From contig NC_061816.1 of the NCBI RefSeq assembly GCF_021462225.1, positions 13,541,390-13,605,389 on the forward strand: a stretch of DNA of 64,000 nucleotides. Direction: 5' to 3'. How positions within the stretch are numbered: position 1 is the first letter of the stretch; each line of letters starts with the position of its first letter. Positions 38,024-48,465 of this stretch are shown here, piece after piece. This DNA comes from Girardinichthys multiradiatus (lineage: Eukaryota > Chordata > Actinopteri > Cyprinodontiformes > Goodeidae). A model generated the notes under the pieces. It worked only from the letters and a program-made list of their open reading frames with translations, was not told the origin of the DNA and ran no database searches. A program made the translations under genes and the position numbers.

Positions 38024-39541
38024 CAGCGTTTTGCAAGTTTTTATACCCAAAAAACTTTGATGTAGTTCATTGGGATTTCCCAACATAAAATAGTGCACAA
38101 TTGTGAAAAGGAAGAAAAATTAAACATGGTCTGAAAAGTGTGGCCCATGGAAACTCTGAAGGAGATGCACAGACTCACAGCTGAGGTGAGAGAATATATC
38201 AAGAGGACATCTACTTGTTGAGCACTCCAAAAATCTGGTCTCAGTGGAAGAGTACAAAACTAACACTGTACACACCATCATCATAGTTAAATATAATGTT
38301 ACTATCATACTGTGGTGAGACAGGGGACAGGAATGGTGGTTAGAGATGATATGATGGATCAAGCTTTTAAAAGGCTGATGTGGAAGTTCTCTGTTTACCT
38401 TCTAGGAGGACAAAAACTCCAAAGATAGTTGGAGCTAAAATTGAATTTTGAAGTTTAGATTGAAGCCAGCACTTTTGAAATTGCTACTTTTTGCATTTCC
38501 TATCAGTAGTCAACTTTCAGACTGAAACAGAATAAGAGACGAACAAATTGCATTAAAACTAAAACAGACTACAATCTTTGCAGAAATCTGTCTTTTATTT
38601 AATTTTCTGTCAATCTTACTGTTATGACTCCATGATGGCAAAAGGGCAGACTGTCTATGAATGTGGCAGGATTGTTGAGATGCAATAATTCATAACTAAA
38701 GAGTCTGGACAGAGTAACACAGTCATTTTAAAGGTCTTAAAAGATCCTGACAGTTAAAAAGAAGTCAAGTGGTAGGTCCAATAAAATTCAGAAGAATTCA
38801 ACATGCGGTCTGTGAAGACAAAGGGAAATCCTTGATCAAAATACAGGCCTATACTAATGTTAACTGCAGCCCAATAATCTTAAAATGTCATCTGTGAGAC
38901 AATGAAGCAATAAAGTCTCAGGCTGCATGGGGGCATCAAACCATTACTAGGCATGTGCAGATTTTGCAGGGTATCCCTAGACTTTGTATTTAGGGAAGGT
39001 GCAGTGAAAACAGAATGATACAGTTCACAATGTGTGACGGAGAAACTGTTTATTTAACATAAAATAACATCCCTTTTTCAGACCATTCTACATTTTTATT
39101 ATTATTATTATTTTTTTTTAACCTAAATCCAATGAAAATGTTTAGGGATGGATGGCAAGGGATGTTTACAAAAATGGACCTCGATTACAGTCTGTAGATG
39201 TCGTGTGTGAGTCCATCTTCACAAATGGAGCCATTTTCGCACCAGCCTACTGGAAACACTCCAGTAATGAATAACTAAACAGTTATTTTGAATTGATAAA
39301 GAGAAAAACATATCCCAAAAGACTTTCAGCTGTAATTGCAGAAAAAAACTAGTCCTGTTGAAGTATTGACTCACTGAGACAGAATACGAACACAAGGCAT
39401 TTCGAATCCATATTACAGTTTTCTTCCACTTCATAATTTTACACTACTTTGTGTTGGTACATAAAGTTGGTACATAGATTACTAGTAACAGTATATATGT
39501 AATATTTTAAGGGGTATGAACACTTTTTGCCAGCAAGTTTG
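38024..39541 (+). pseudogene. Decayed full-length Tc1-like element
   Basis: About 1.5 kb flanked by TA (38022-38023, 39542-39543). The left end CAGCGTTTTGCAAGTTTTTA and right end (reverse complement of AAGGGGTATGAACACTTTTT near 39510-39529) match a common teleost Tc1 family. Inner matches are CATTGGGATTTCCCAACATA on the left and TTGTGTTGGTACATAAAG on the right, which pair as inverted repeats. Plus-strand relics of the transposase HTH part are seen at 38150-38255. The catalytic region is barely recognisable (CCTAAATCCAATG at 39123-39135). No frame survives. Confidence 0.7.
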
Positions 39542-39639
39542 TATTAATGGACTCTGCAAAGAGGTGTTCTACATTTCTAATAATAATAATAATCAGCTTT
39601 GAAGTTTATTTCATAAACATATTTATGAGGATCTTATGA

Positions 39640-40010
39640 GAGAGCACAACAAAACAATTCATTCTGTATTAACCCTGCAAGCGATCTGGCAATGTGTTGC
39701 TCTAGAAGTAGAGTAATTTGCCAGGAAAACCATTCCAAGAAAGCATCATGACTGAAAGTGCACCAGAAATACATAATTGGCATTATGAATGTAAAATGAA
39801 TGAATTGTCACTGCCAAGAAATATGGCCCTCACTATCCAGGGCTGAAGCAGTAATTTATGGTGTTAATCCAGTGTGTCACTGTGAAATTTGTGTTCTGCC
39901 CTGTAATCACAGGCCCTGACAAATCTCATCTAAAAGGGTATTTATCTTATCACCTTAATCAACAGATATATGATGTGTTTATCAGAGCAGCCTTGTAACT
40001 CCCATGCATT
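39640..40010. other. Candidate conserved non-coding block
   Basis: Balanced, low-homopolymer sequence that does not resemble any repeat seen elsewhere in the window, with no significant open frame. Style is like vertebrate developmental enhancers, but this is an impression, not a test. Confidence 0.28.
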
Positions 40011-40109
40011 CATTTTGCCCTCAGTGTAAAAAAAGACAAAAACTAACATAAAATATTTTTAATCTCCACTGTTCAGAACAGAGTTTTCTGGTGTGCAACC
40101 CTTGGTTCA

Positions 40110-40560
40110 ATTGGGTAACCGCGATCCGCAATGATTAACACAGAAGATCGCCCTCCCCTCGTAGTATCCTTTTCTTCCTCCCGCTCATCATTCTCATCTC
40201 AGCTCCTCTATGCCTGGACAGTCACATATTCTTTGAAGGAGAGATTTAATTGGATCTCCTCAGAAGATGCTGTCGGATTAACCAAGCAGAAAAACAGAGT
40301 TTGGCTGGTCATGCTTTCCATCTGGGTCCTCAGATTGCTTCCGACAGACAGTGATCCCAATAATCCTGCCGAAACATGATAAAGGGGCAGAGATATTGGA
40401 TCAAAAGCATATATGCATTTTGATCAGGCTTTGAAGGCTTGCGCTGCAAGGTGATGACGAGATAAGCTTGCGGTAATTATATGTGGCCTTGACATTAAAC
40501 ATTAAATTGAAGGCGATGTGATGATTAGAGAATTTTCCATTGTCTTCTTGTATTACAGTA
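40110..40560. other. Candidate conserved non-coding block with a near-palindrome
   Basis: About 450 bp of balanced composition. It holds a near-palindrome at 40401-40425 centred on ATATGCAT (40412-40419), a sequence similar to POU-factor octamer half-sites, flanked by ATCAAAA and TTTTGAT arms. The 82-aa frame at 40131-40379 is Ser-rich and has no domain. A regulatory element is the most attractive reading. Confidence 0.3.
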
Positions 40561-41119
40561 CCTGTTTCTGTTGGACCGAAAATATAAAAATCTGCTTTAG
40601 GAGCTCATCATTTGTCTTGCTGCATAGGAAGTTAGTGTTTTTCTCAAACTTGTTTGAAACTCCATCTTCTTAATATCTCTAAAATAAAATGGTGCTTAAC
40701 CATAGAGGTAAATGAAAGTTGCCGTTTGCCCAAAAAGAAAAGAAAAATAGAAAAAATTAACAATCTCAAAGCCACTAAATATATAAGCTTCACTTTCGCA
40801 GGTGCAGTTGCTTAATTGCAATTTAGAAGTTTTGGACTGACAACAGCATATTCCATACTAAACCAAGCTGAGAAACTATATTTAGAGAGAAATAAAGACA
40901 CATATACAGAAAATCCACATTTTCTGGCACAACTGTAAAAGTTGCATTACAATTTGTAAACATTAAGGTTGAACTAAATCCGATGTCAAAGTACAACCCT
41001 GCTTTCAGAAAGATTATGAAAAATGCCACCAAAGTGTGTGGTGCCAAAAAACACTTAGGGGCATGGCCAAGTGTGGGGATGAGTGGAGAGGGTTAAAAGG
41101 TGGTGTGGTCAGGAGGCCC

Positions 41120-41345
41120 TGGGAAAGGGGTAGCTAGCTTAATGGAGAGTGACGAGAGCGACACTGTTAGTTTCGCCACAGATAGATCTTTTGAGGTGGA
41201 GGATTTGTCACACCCCTCGTCACCAGAGGGTTACAGAGGCTAACAGAGGCTTTATGGAGCCCAGCGGGCCTGAGCCTTATCAGTTCGAGACACTGGCTCA
41301 AGGCCCCTTTCTTCGCGATGCCCAAAAGTAGCGCTGCCGTGGCAG
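41120..41345 (+). pseudogene. Fragment like the P2X7-related ORF of some DNA transposons
   Basis: From the ATG at 41142 the plus strand reads an acidic Ser-rich start (MESDESDTVSFATDRSFEV) and then hits a stop at about 41246. In a second phase it continues EPSGPEPYQFETLA (41257-41300). That combination, an acidic head followed by a PYQFEP-like box, is typical of small P2X7-like ORFs that occur in many copies in fish genomes, probably carried by DNA transposons. The frame is broken and the cysteine-rich C-terminus expected for that family is not found. A true host gene exon is unlikely. Confidence 0.42.
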
Positions 41346-41914
41346 TGGAGGACTCAACAGGTGCTGTTTCTGATTGGTAAAGTGATGTTAGCAGCATCAT
41401 TGCTAACATGGGCTTACATTCAAAGCAGAAACAAACTTTCAGAAAGTTTACATTTACATGTATATTTAAAATATCTCAAGTAAAGCATATGATTGAAGGC
41501 ATAAAGCATAAAACACCATGATCAATGCTCACAAATCCAATTCCTGCCTCGTTACAGGGGTGTGTGTCTGAGTGAGATGGTTTTATATCATCTATTAATG
41601 TGATGCTGTGAAGTAGACATGTACCAAGCAGTCCCGTTTGAAACAATTGGAGAATTCAACCGTAGTAGCCACCGTTCAACCAAAAGAAAGCATCACTAAG
41701 ATGGTTTTAGGACAAATATTGCAGAACTAAAAAAGTGTAAAGGAAAATGTAAAAAAAAGAAAATCACAAAGTAACACATAGATAGCACCCTTAAGGCCCG
41801 GCTTATACACTTTATCTGCAAAAGTTGATTTGTTACACATCGAATATAAATGCAGCTTCATACTAAAAACATCCAACCATTAATTTGAAGCATTAAGCTT
41901 GCTACTAATATCAT
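41346..41914. other. Non-coding stretch, no gene recognised
   Basis: AT-rich sequence with no recognisable feature. Confidence 0.5.
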
Positions 41915-42241
41915 TTACAAACTTACTAGGACAAAGAGGTTTGGGTGGTCTTTCTCATAAACCTTTCTCTTAAGCTCACCACACAGTTTTTTATAGGATT
42001 TAAGTCTGAGTATAGACATGTCAATGAAAGATGGTAGATTTTTGTCTGGTGAACCATTTCTTTGATTTGGCCATACGTTAAGGAACATTGTCCTGAAAAG
42101 AAACTCGACTTTGGACCGACACAGCTGTTGCTTTGGGTATTCAGGTTCCAGGTATCCCATACTCCTGCAGCATTCCCTCACAAGGGACACCACCATAAGC
42201 CTTGTTCGGATCCATAAAACATATGTGGATATAACAACCAA
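41915..42241 (-). pseudogene. Faint Tc1-like transposase relic
   Basis: A 108-aa minus-strand open frame. Its C-terminal part (KKLCGELKRKVYEKDHPN) resembles the segment after the catalytic Glu in some Tc1 transposases (ENLWG.LKRKVYE), preceded by a weak match to the second catalytic region. No intact catalytic residue can be assigned. The text around 43665-43700 (AGGGGTGCCAAC..) may be the far end of the same old element, split by the DD36E copy. Confidence 0.4.
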
Positions 42242-42643
42242 ACATCTATGAAAATCTCAGCCGTTGTGAAAGTTTAAGGATCTTGCCCACTATTCCACAG
42301 CCAGGAAGAAAGCTGAGTCAGCATGTAGATAGGCTCTAATGGCTGTTACGGTGACTCTACAACCCACATGGTGGCAAAGCAAACTTTGCTTGTTTACCTT
42401 TTTGAAGATTGGCAAATGGAAATGGCTCACAGACACTATCATCAACCCAATAAGTAAAGCATAAATCAAAAGTTTCACTTTCATTTCTGTTATTGGGATA
42501 ATTTGAAGAGCAAAAAAGTTGCATCAGTGATTTTGTTGAAAACAGTTTGACATAGTTTTTCCCCACTGAGTAAATATTTACAAATTAGAGGTTTTTGTTT
42601 TTTTCAGAATATTCTAATGTGAGATTACTGAAATAAAAAAATA
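42242..42643. other. Non-coding stretch, no gene recognised
   Basis: No recognisable feature; poly(T) near 42590-42604. Confidence 0.5.
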
Positions 42644-43628
42644 AACTGAAACACCTGGTTTTAGACCACAATAATTTATTAGTATGGTGTAGGGCCTCCT
42701 TTTGTGGCCAATACAATGTCAATTCGTCTTGGGAATGACATATACAAGTCCTGCACAGTGGTCAGAGGGATTTTAAGCCATTCTTCTTGCAGGATAGTGG
42801 CCAGGTCACTACGTGATACTGGTGGAGGAAAACATTTCCTGATTCGCTCCTCCAAAACACCCCAAAGTCGCTCAATAATATTTAGATCTGGTGTGTGTGC
42901 AGGCCATGGGAGATGTTCATCTTCACTTTCATGTTCATCAAACCAATCTTTCACCAGTCTTGCTGTGTGTATTGGTGCATTGTCATCCTGATACACGGCA
43001 CCGCCTTCAGGTTACAATGTTTGAACCATTGCATGCACATGGTCTTCAAGAATGGTTCGGTAGTCCTTGGCAGCGACGCGAAGGTTTGGCTATAGCAGCC
43101 CGGCCGTGTATATTGATCTTGTGGGGCTCCCGACGGACAGTTCTGGTGGAAACAGGAGTGTTGAGGTGCACATTTAATTCTGCCGTGATTTGGGCAGCCG
43201 TGGTTTTATGTTTTTTGGATACAATCCGGGTTAGCACCCGAACAGCCCTTTCAGACAGCGTCCTCTTGCGTCCACAGTTAATCCTGTTGGATGTGGTTCG
43301 TCCTTCTTGGTGGTATTGCTGACATTACCCTGGATACCGTGGCTCTTGATACATCACAAAGACTTGCTGTCTTGGTCACAGATGTGCCAGCAAGACGTGC
43401 ACCAACAATTTGTCATCTTTTGAACTCTGGTATGTCACCCATAATGTTGTGTGCATTTCAATATTTTGAGCAAAACTGTGCTCTTACCCTGCTAATTGAA
43501 CCTTCACACTCTGCTCTTACTGGTGCAATGTGCAATCAATGAAGACTGGCTACCAGGCTGGTCCAATTTAGCCATGAAACCTCCCACACTGAAATGACAG
43601 GTGTTTCAGTTTCATTGCCCAACCCCTG
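42644..43628 (-). pseudogene. DD36E Tc1/mariner element, internally deleted copy
   Basis: Same family as 61139-62407. The right end is complete up to CCCCTG followed by TA (43629-43630), but the first 17 bp of the left end are missing, so it starts at AACTGAAACACC. An internal loss of roughly 270 bp at about 43082 joins GCAGCGACGCG to AAGGTTTGGCTATAG and removes the first catalytic Asp and the region around it. The 105-aa minus-strand frame at 42679-42996 keeps the second Asp (YQDDNAPIH) and the Glu (NIIERLWG) and the normal C-terminus LATKGGPTPY. The N-terminal part is at about 43046-43440 with frameshifts. Confidence 0.88.
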
Positions 43629-44637
43629 TATATATATATATGTACAATTTTTTTGCTCATCCTACCTAGGGGTGCCAACACGTGTATTGGGCAGTGTATA
43701 TATAGACAAATAAATAGAAGAAAAAAAAGTGACCTAACACAAAAGTGTGGTGTCCAAAAGTCTTAATCAAATCTCAGAATTGACCATATGAGAACAGCTT
43801 AAGTGAACCACATTGAAGCTCATTCAGCGTATTACTGTAGCTAAAGGTGTTTTTCCAACATGTTCAGTTCAAGGGAATGTTTAACAGTCTTCTCACATGC
43901 CTTCTGTCACAAAGAATTAGCCCTACTGGACTAACAGCTTCTCTGTCACACCTTGACAATCTCACCTCGCACTTCAGTCATGGACCTTGAAGATAGCCTC
44001 AACAACAGCTCCAACTACATCATGAAACACTTAGAACCCCCTTGTCTCTTTGTTCTGTCAGTCTTTCTCTATCTCTTGTGTCCACCCCTGTTGGGGTTCT
44101 ATGGCAGACATAAAGCTTAAAAATCTCAACCATCACTCAGCCACACAGTCTCTATCACCCAAATGGCTCAATGTGTGGCTGAAATTGTGTTCAAGACACA
44201 GAAGATTGAGCTTTCTTCATTTTCGTTCTCAGTATACACATTAGACTTCTGATAAAATTCAGGATTATCCTCTACTGAAACACTCAGATGGCTCTGCAAT
44301 TGTGAAAAAAACAAGAGTGGACTAGAGGTAAAGAACTGGCAAAATCAATTTGTAGGACTTTGTGTGAAAAGAACACCTCATCTCAAATGTGCGCATTACA
44401 AAAAACAGCACAAAACAAACTCCTTGATATTGAGTGGTCACTTAAAGTGGAGATTAGAAAAAGTTACAACATCTCTAGTAAACAATGTGTGGTAATGCAC
44501 AAGATGTGCAATCACACCAAACACTCGAGGTACATTTCTGTAAATTATGTAATTAAAAAGTTATTAATTTAATTAATTCAATCAAAAAAATGAAACTCAA
44601 ATGGCTTCATTCCACATAGTGTGATTAGTTCTGTTAA
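43629..44637. other. Non-coding stretch, no gene recognised
   Basis: Starts with a short (TA)n run at 43629-43641, then a possible old Tc1 end near 43665-43700. The rest shows no recognisable feature. Confidence 0.45.
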
Positions 44638-44681
44638 TTTTGATGACTGCACCTTACAGCTAAAAGGTGCAGTCATCAAAA
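44638..44681. repeat. Perfect 18-bp hairpin with 8-nt loop
   Basis: The left arm 44638-44655 (TTTTGATGACTGCACCTT) is exactly reverse-complementary to 44664-44681, with ACAGCTAA as the loop. Its role is unknown: it could be a fold-back remnant, a recombination product or an RNA hairpin. Confidence 0.9.
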
Positions 44682-44783
44682 CCAAAAATTCAGTCTCTCT
44701 GTTTTTCAGCTAAGTATTTTACATGCTACTAATATAAATATTTTTAATACAGAAAAGTAGGCATACTGCGAAGTATAGTGTTA

Positions 44784-45481
44784 CAGTGGCCAACAGGTGC
44801 AATAACGCTGCAGATAAATGTGCTTTAAACGCACAAACCTGCTGCAAATGCATTAATGATGCAAACTCCATAACAAACATAAGAACTAATGCAACAGAAA
44901 AAGGCTGCAACTGAAAAATGCTGCGATCACAGTAAAGAGAAGTAAAAACCTACAACCAACAAAACAAATGCAAAGGAAAAAATGCTGCAAACTCTATCCA
45001 CATAACAGCAGTGTGCAAGACCACTAGAGGAAGTTGATCACTAATAACACCAGTGTAAATATGCTACTGTTATATAACATTGTAAAAGTGTATGACCTAC
45101 TTATTTGAAAAAGACATGATAACATACCTTTTCTGTTTTCCCTTCAAGTTTCTTCTGGGCATCCCGTTAATGTCTTTACTGAGGGTCTGGTCTGATATGA
45201 TGTGACTTGGTGGTTGACTTCCCCTAGTGGTCTGGCACACTTCCGTTTCATAGAGGGAGTTTTTTGCATAATATTTCCTTTGCATTGTTTTGTTGGTTTT
45301 AGATTTTTGCTTCTCTCTATTTACTGAGATTGTAGCACTTTTCTTCTGCAATATTCTTCTGTTACATTTTTTTTTTTTTTGTGTTTGTGTTTTTTGGAGT
45401 GAGCATCATTTATGTGTTGTAGTGCATATGTGTGCCTGCGGTGCATTTAGCAGTTTGCTGTGCGTTTTCCTCAGGCCACCA
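44784..45481. mobile_element. MITE with very long inverted repeats
   Basis: A 698-bp element flanked by TA (44782-44783, 45482-45483). The two halves are reverse complements of each other over more than 200 bp with scattered mismatches and indels. Examples of paired segments: AATGATGCAAACTCC (44855-44869) with the complement of 45398-45412; CCAACAAAACAAATGCAAAG (44956-44975) with the complement of 45279-45297; and GACCACTAGAGGAAG (45019-45033) with the complement of 45220-45234. The tips are CAGTGGCC and its counterpart GGCCACCA. There is no coding capacity. It would be mobilised in trans by a TA-targeting transposase, and its RNA would fold into a long hairpin. Confidence 0.75.
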
Positions 45482-45495
45482 TAACGTGTATAGTA

Positions 45496-47105
45496 CAGGT
45501 CCTTCTCAAAATATTAGCATATTGTGATAAAGTTCATTATTTTCCATAATGTCATGATGAAAATTTAACATTCATATATTTTAGATTCATTGCACACTAA
45601 CTGAAATATTTCAGGTCTTTTATTGTCTTAATACGGATGATTGTGGCATACAGCTCATGAAAACCCAAAATTCCTATCTCACAAAATTAGCATATTTCAT
45701 CCGACCAATAAAAGAAAAGTGTTTTTAATACAAAAACCGTCAACCTTCAAATAATCATGTACAGTTATGCACTCAATACTTGGTTGGGAATCCTTTTGCA
45801 GAAATGACTGCTTCAATGCGGTGTGACATGGAGGCAATCAGCCTGTGGCACTGCTGAGGTCTTATGGAGGCCCAGGATGCTTCGATAGCGGCCTTTAGCT
45901 CATCCAGAGTGTTGGGTCTTGAGTCTCTCAATGTTCTCTTCACAATATCCCACAGATTCTCTATGGGGTTCAGGTCAGGAGAGTTGGCAGGCCAATTGAG
46001 CACAGTGATACCATGGTCAGTAAACCATTTACCAGTGGTTTTGGCACTGTGAGAAGGTGCCAGGTCGTGCTGAAAAATGAAATCTTCATCTCCATAAAGC
46101 TTTTCAGCAGATGGAAGCATGAAGTGCTCCAAAATCTCCTGATAGCTAGCTGCATTGACCCTTCCCTTGATAAAACACAGTGGACCAACACCAGCAGCTG
46201 ACACGGCACCCCAGACCATCACTGACTGTGGGTACTTGACACTGGACTTCTGGCATTTTGGCATTTCCTTCTCCCCAGTCTTCCTCCAGACTGTGGCACC
46301 TTGATTTCCTAATGACATGCAGAATTTGCTTTCATACGAAAAAAGTACTTTGGACCACTGAGCAACAGTCCAGTGCTGCTTCTCTGTAGCCCAGGTCAGG
46401 CACTTCTGCCGCTGTTTCTGGTTCAAAAGTGGCTTGACCTGGGGAATGCGGCATTTGTAGCCCATTTCCTGCACACGCCTGTGCACGGTGGCTTTGGATG
46501 TTTCTACTCCAGACTCAGTCCACTGCTTCCGCAGGTCCCCCAAGGTCTGGAATCGGCCCTTCTCCACAATCTTCCTCAGGGTCCGGTCACCTCTTCTCGT
46601 TGTGCAGCGTTTTCTGCCACACTTTTTCCTTCCCACAGACTTCCCACTGAGGTGCCTTGATACAGCACTCTGGGAACAGCCTATTCGTTCAGAAATTTCT
46701 TTCTGTGTCTTACCCTCTTGCTTGAGGGTGTCAATAGTGGCCTTCTGGACAGCAGTCAGGTCGGCAGTCTTACCCATGTTTGGGGTTTTGAGTGATGAAC
46801 CAGGCTGGGAGTTTTAAAGGCCTCAGGAATCTTTTGCAGGTGTTTAGAGTTAACTCGTTGATTCAGATGATTAAGTTCATAGCGCGTTTAGAGACCCTTT
46901 TAATGATATGCTAATTTTGTGAGATAGGAATTTTGGGTTTTCATGAGCTGTATGCCAAAATCATCTGTATTAAGACAATAAAAGACCTGAAATATTTCAG
47001 TTAGTGTGCAATGAATCTAAAATATATGATTGTTAAATTTTCATCATGACATTATGGAAAATAATGAACTTTATCACAATATGCTAATATTTTGAGAAGG
47101 ACCTG
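45496..47105 (-). mobile_element. Complete Tc1-like DNA transposon, copy 2
   Basis: 1610 bp, TA on both sides (45494-45495, 47106-47107). Same family and orientation as 3698-5303, with the same IR/DR-type ends. It sits only 12 bp to the right of the TA flanking the long-inverted-repeat MITE. Its left arm keeps the TTGTGGCATAC segment that is altered in copy 1. The transposase frame is open but carries a mutated catalytic residue. Confidence 0.95.
45773..46777 (-). pseudogene. Tc1-like transposase, full-length frame but first catalytic Asp lost (D148Y)
   Basis: 334 aa and colinear with copy 1 with no indels; the N-terminal HTHs and the basic GRKKCGRKR stretch are identical. The decisive difference is at codon 148 (46334-46336), which reads TAT (Tyr, FSYES) instead of GAT (Asp, FSDES). 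D238 and E273 remain. Since all DDE transposases need the first Asp for metal binding, this protein should bind DNA but not cut it. Other differences from copy 1 include F156L, R162T, R205G, H122Q, R126C, and GFPTKY at the C-terminus instead of VFLTKY. Several of the differences look closer to the family consensus in this copy, so neither copy is simply the ancestor. Confidence 0.93.
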
Positions 47106-47114
47106 TATGTTCAC

Positions 47115-47890
47115 ACATTTCTAGTTGGGGTTCCAGCCAGCCGGCCAGCATCTTCCGCTTGTTCTGGGGTCGGGGTTCCTTTTGCTTGAATTAATGCTGT
47201 GTGCCCTGGAAGTGAATAACCTGTGACTGTTGAGGTGTTAAGAAAGCCTTTGTTGGTTTAATAGCAATTTTCAGCTTTTCTGCATTGTTGGGTCTGGTGT
47301 CTCTCCTCTTCCCCTTGAAAATACTCCAGATCTAGATTCCCTGTGAGTTATCAAATTTCCTGGTAGATGGCTGCACTGACTTTGGACTGGAGAAAAAACA
47401 CATTTGGATCAACACCAGCAGAGGATTGGTTCACCAATTCATCACTGACTTTGGAAATTTAATTCTGGAGCTCAAGCAACTTGAATTTTGTGGCCCATTA
47501 CTTCTCTAGACACTAGAAACATGATTTCAAAATTAAATGCAAAATGTACTTTCTCAAGTACTTTGGAGCAATGAGCAACAGTACAGCCCCAGAGTCATTT
47601 AACACATGAACATGGGCTGAAATGATCGTTTGAGCATATGTCCTTGATATGTCTGTGTGTGGTGGTCCTTGAAGCACTGATTCCACATGCAATGATTTTC
47701 CCCCAAACTTTTATGTAGGCTTTGCTTCACAATCCTATCAAAGCTGTGGTTATCTCTGTTGCTTGTGATCCTTTTCTGCTAAACTACTTCCTTGGCTTAG
47801 CTGGATATGCAAATGCTTAAAATAATTCCCTTAAATTAATTACTGGACTATATATATGTTTAATGATATTCTAATTTATTGAGAAGCACC
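47115..47890 (-). pseudogene. Decayed Tc1-like element adjoining copy 2
   Basis: Antisense transposase relics related to, but far more diverged than, copies 1 and 2. Examples are TTGGGTCTGGTGTCTCTC at 47287-47304, GGATCAACACCAGCAG at 47406-47421, and TACTTTGGAGCAATGAGCAACAGTAC at 47560-47585. An AT-rich end GTTTAATGATATTCTAATTT follows at 47858-47877. No frame and no clear left terminus. It may be an older member of a sister Tc1 family. Confidence 0.65.
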
Positions 47891-48465
47891 CTTGAATGTC
47901 CAAAACACATTTTTTATGGCTTTTTAGGGTCAGCCATTTTCATTATTTATCCCATTAAAATAAGTGAAAATTTGACTCCTTTTGCTCATATATCCAGTCT
48001 AAATTCAGCTTAACTAGAGACATTGAAAGCTATGTAAATTATTCACCCTTTGCAGCAAAGAGTTTTGTATGTTCTATAAATCTGTGGGGAAGAAGGAATT
48101 TTCTTTCCAGCTACCTGTTAAGGCAGCACTATCAGAGTCAGCAAGTCAAATAAATTAAATTAACTGATATACTGGCTTTTTGCTGAGGACTCCTCCAAGG
48201 CCTCAGAAGCTGACAGTATAAGAAGGAATTATCCTCAAGCTACTTGACAATGACTAAGCACTGCATGACAGACCATAAATAAATACACAAGTTTACCACA
48301 TTATAAAATTGCAAATACCAAGGGTTAAAGACTAAGGACAACATGAACAAAGTCCAAAACTGGCTTGTTCAGGTGGAGGATGCTTTGGACTGGCTTTAAA
48401 AACTAACTGGCTAAATGAAGAGCATAGAGCTGGCAGGATGAGAGTAGCCTCAGTCATAAAGCATG
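47891..48465. other. Non-coding stretch, no gene recognised
   Basis: AT-rich; no recognisable feature. Confidence 0.5.

Larger units (their letters stand above)
39542..41119. other. Non-coding stretch, no gene recognised
   Basis: Contains two blocks of balanced composition (39640-40010 and 40110-40560, listed separately) and an AT-rich remainder with an (AAT)n-like run near 39580-39592. No recognisable exon. Confidence 0.5.

Noticed and set aside
43629..43720. Target duplication or separate element right of the DD36E copy
   Set aside because: The TA-rich microsatellite makes any duplication ambiguous, and the possible Tc1 end at 43665-43700 is too short to assign firmly.
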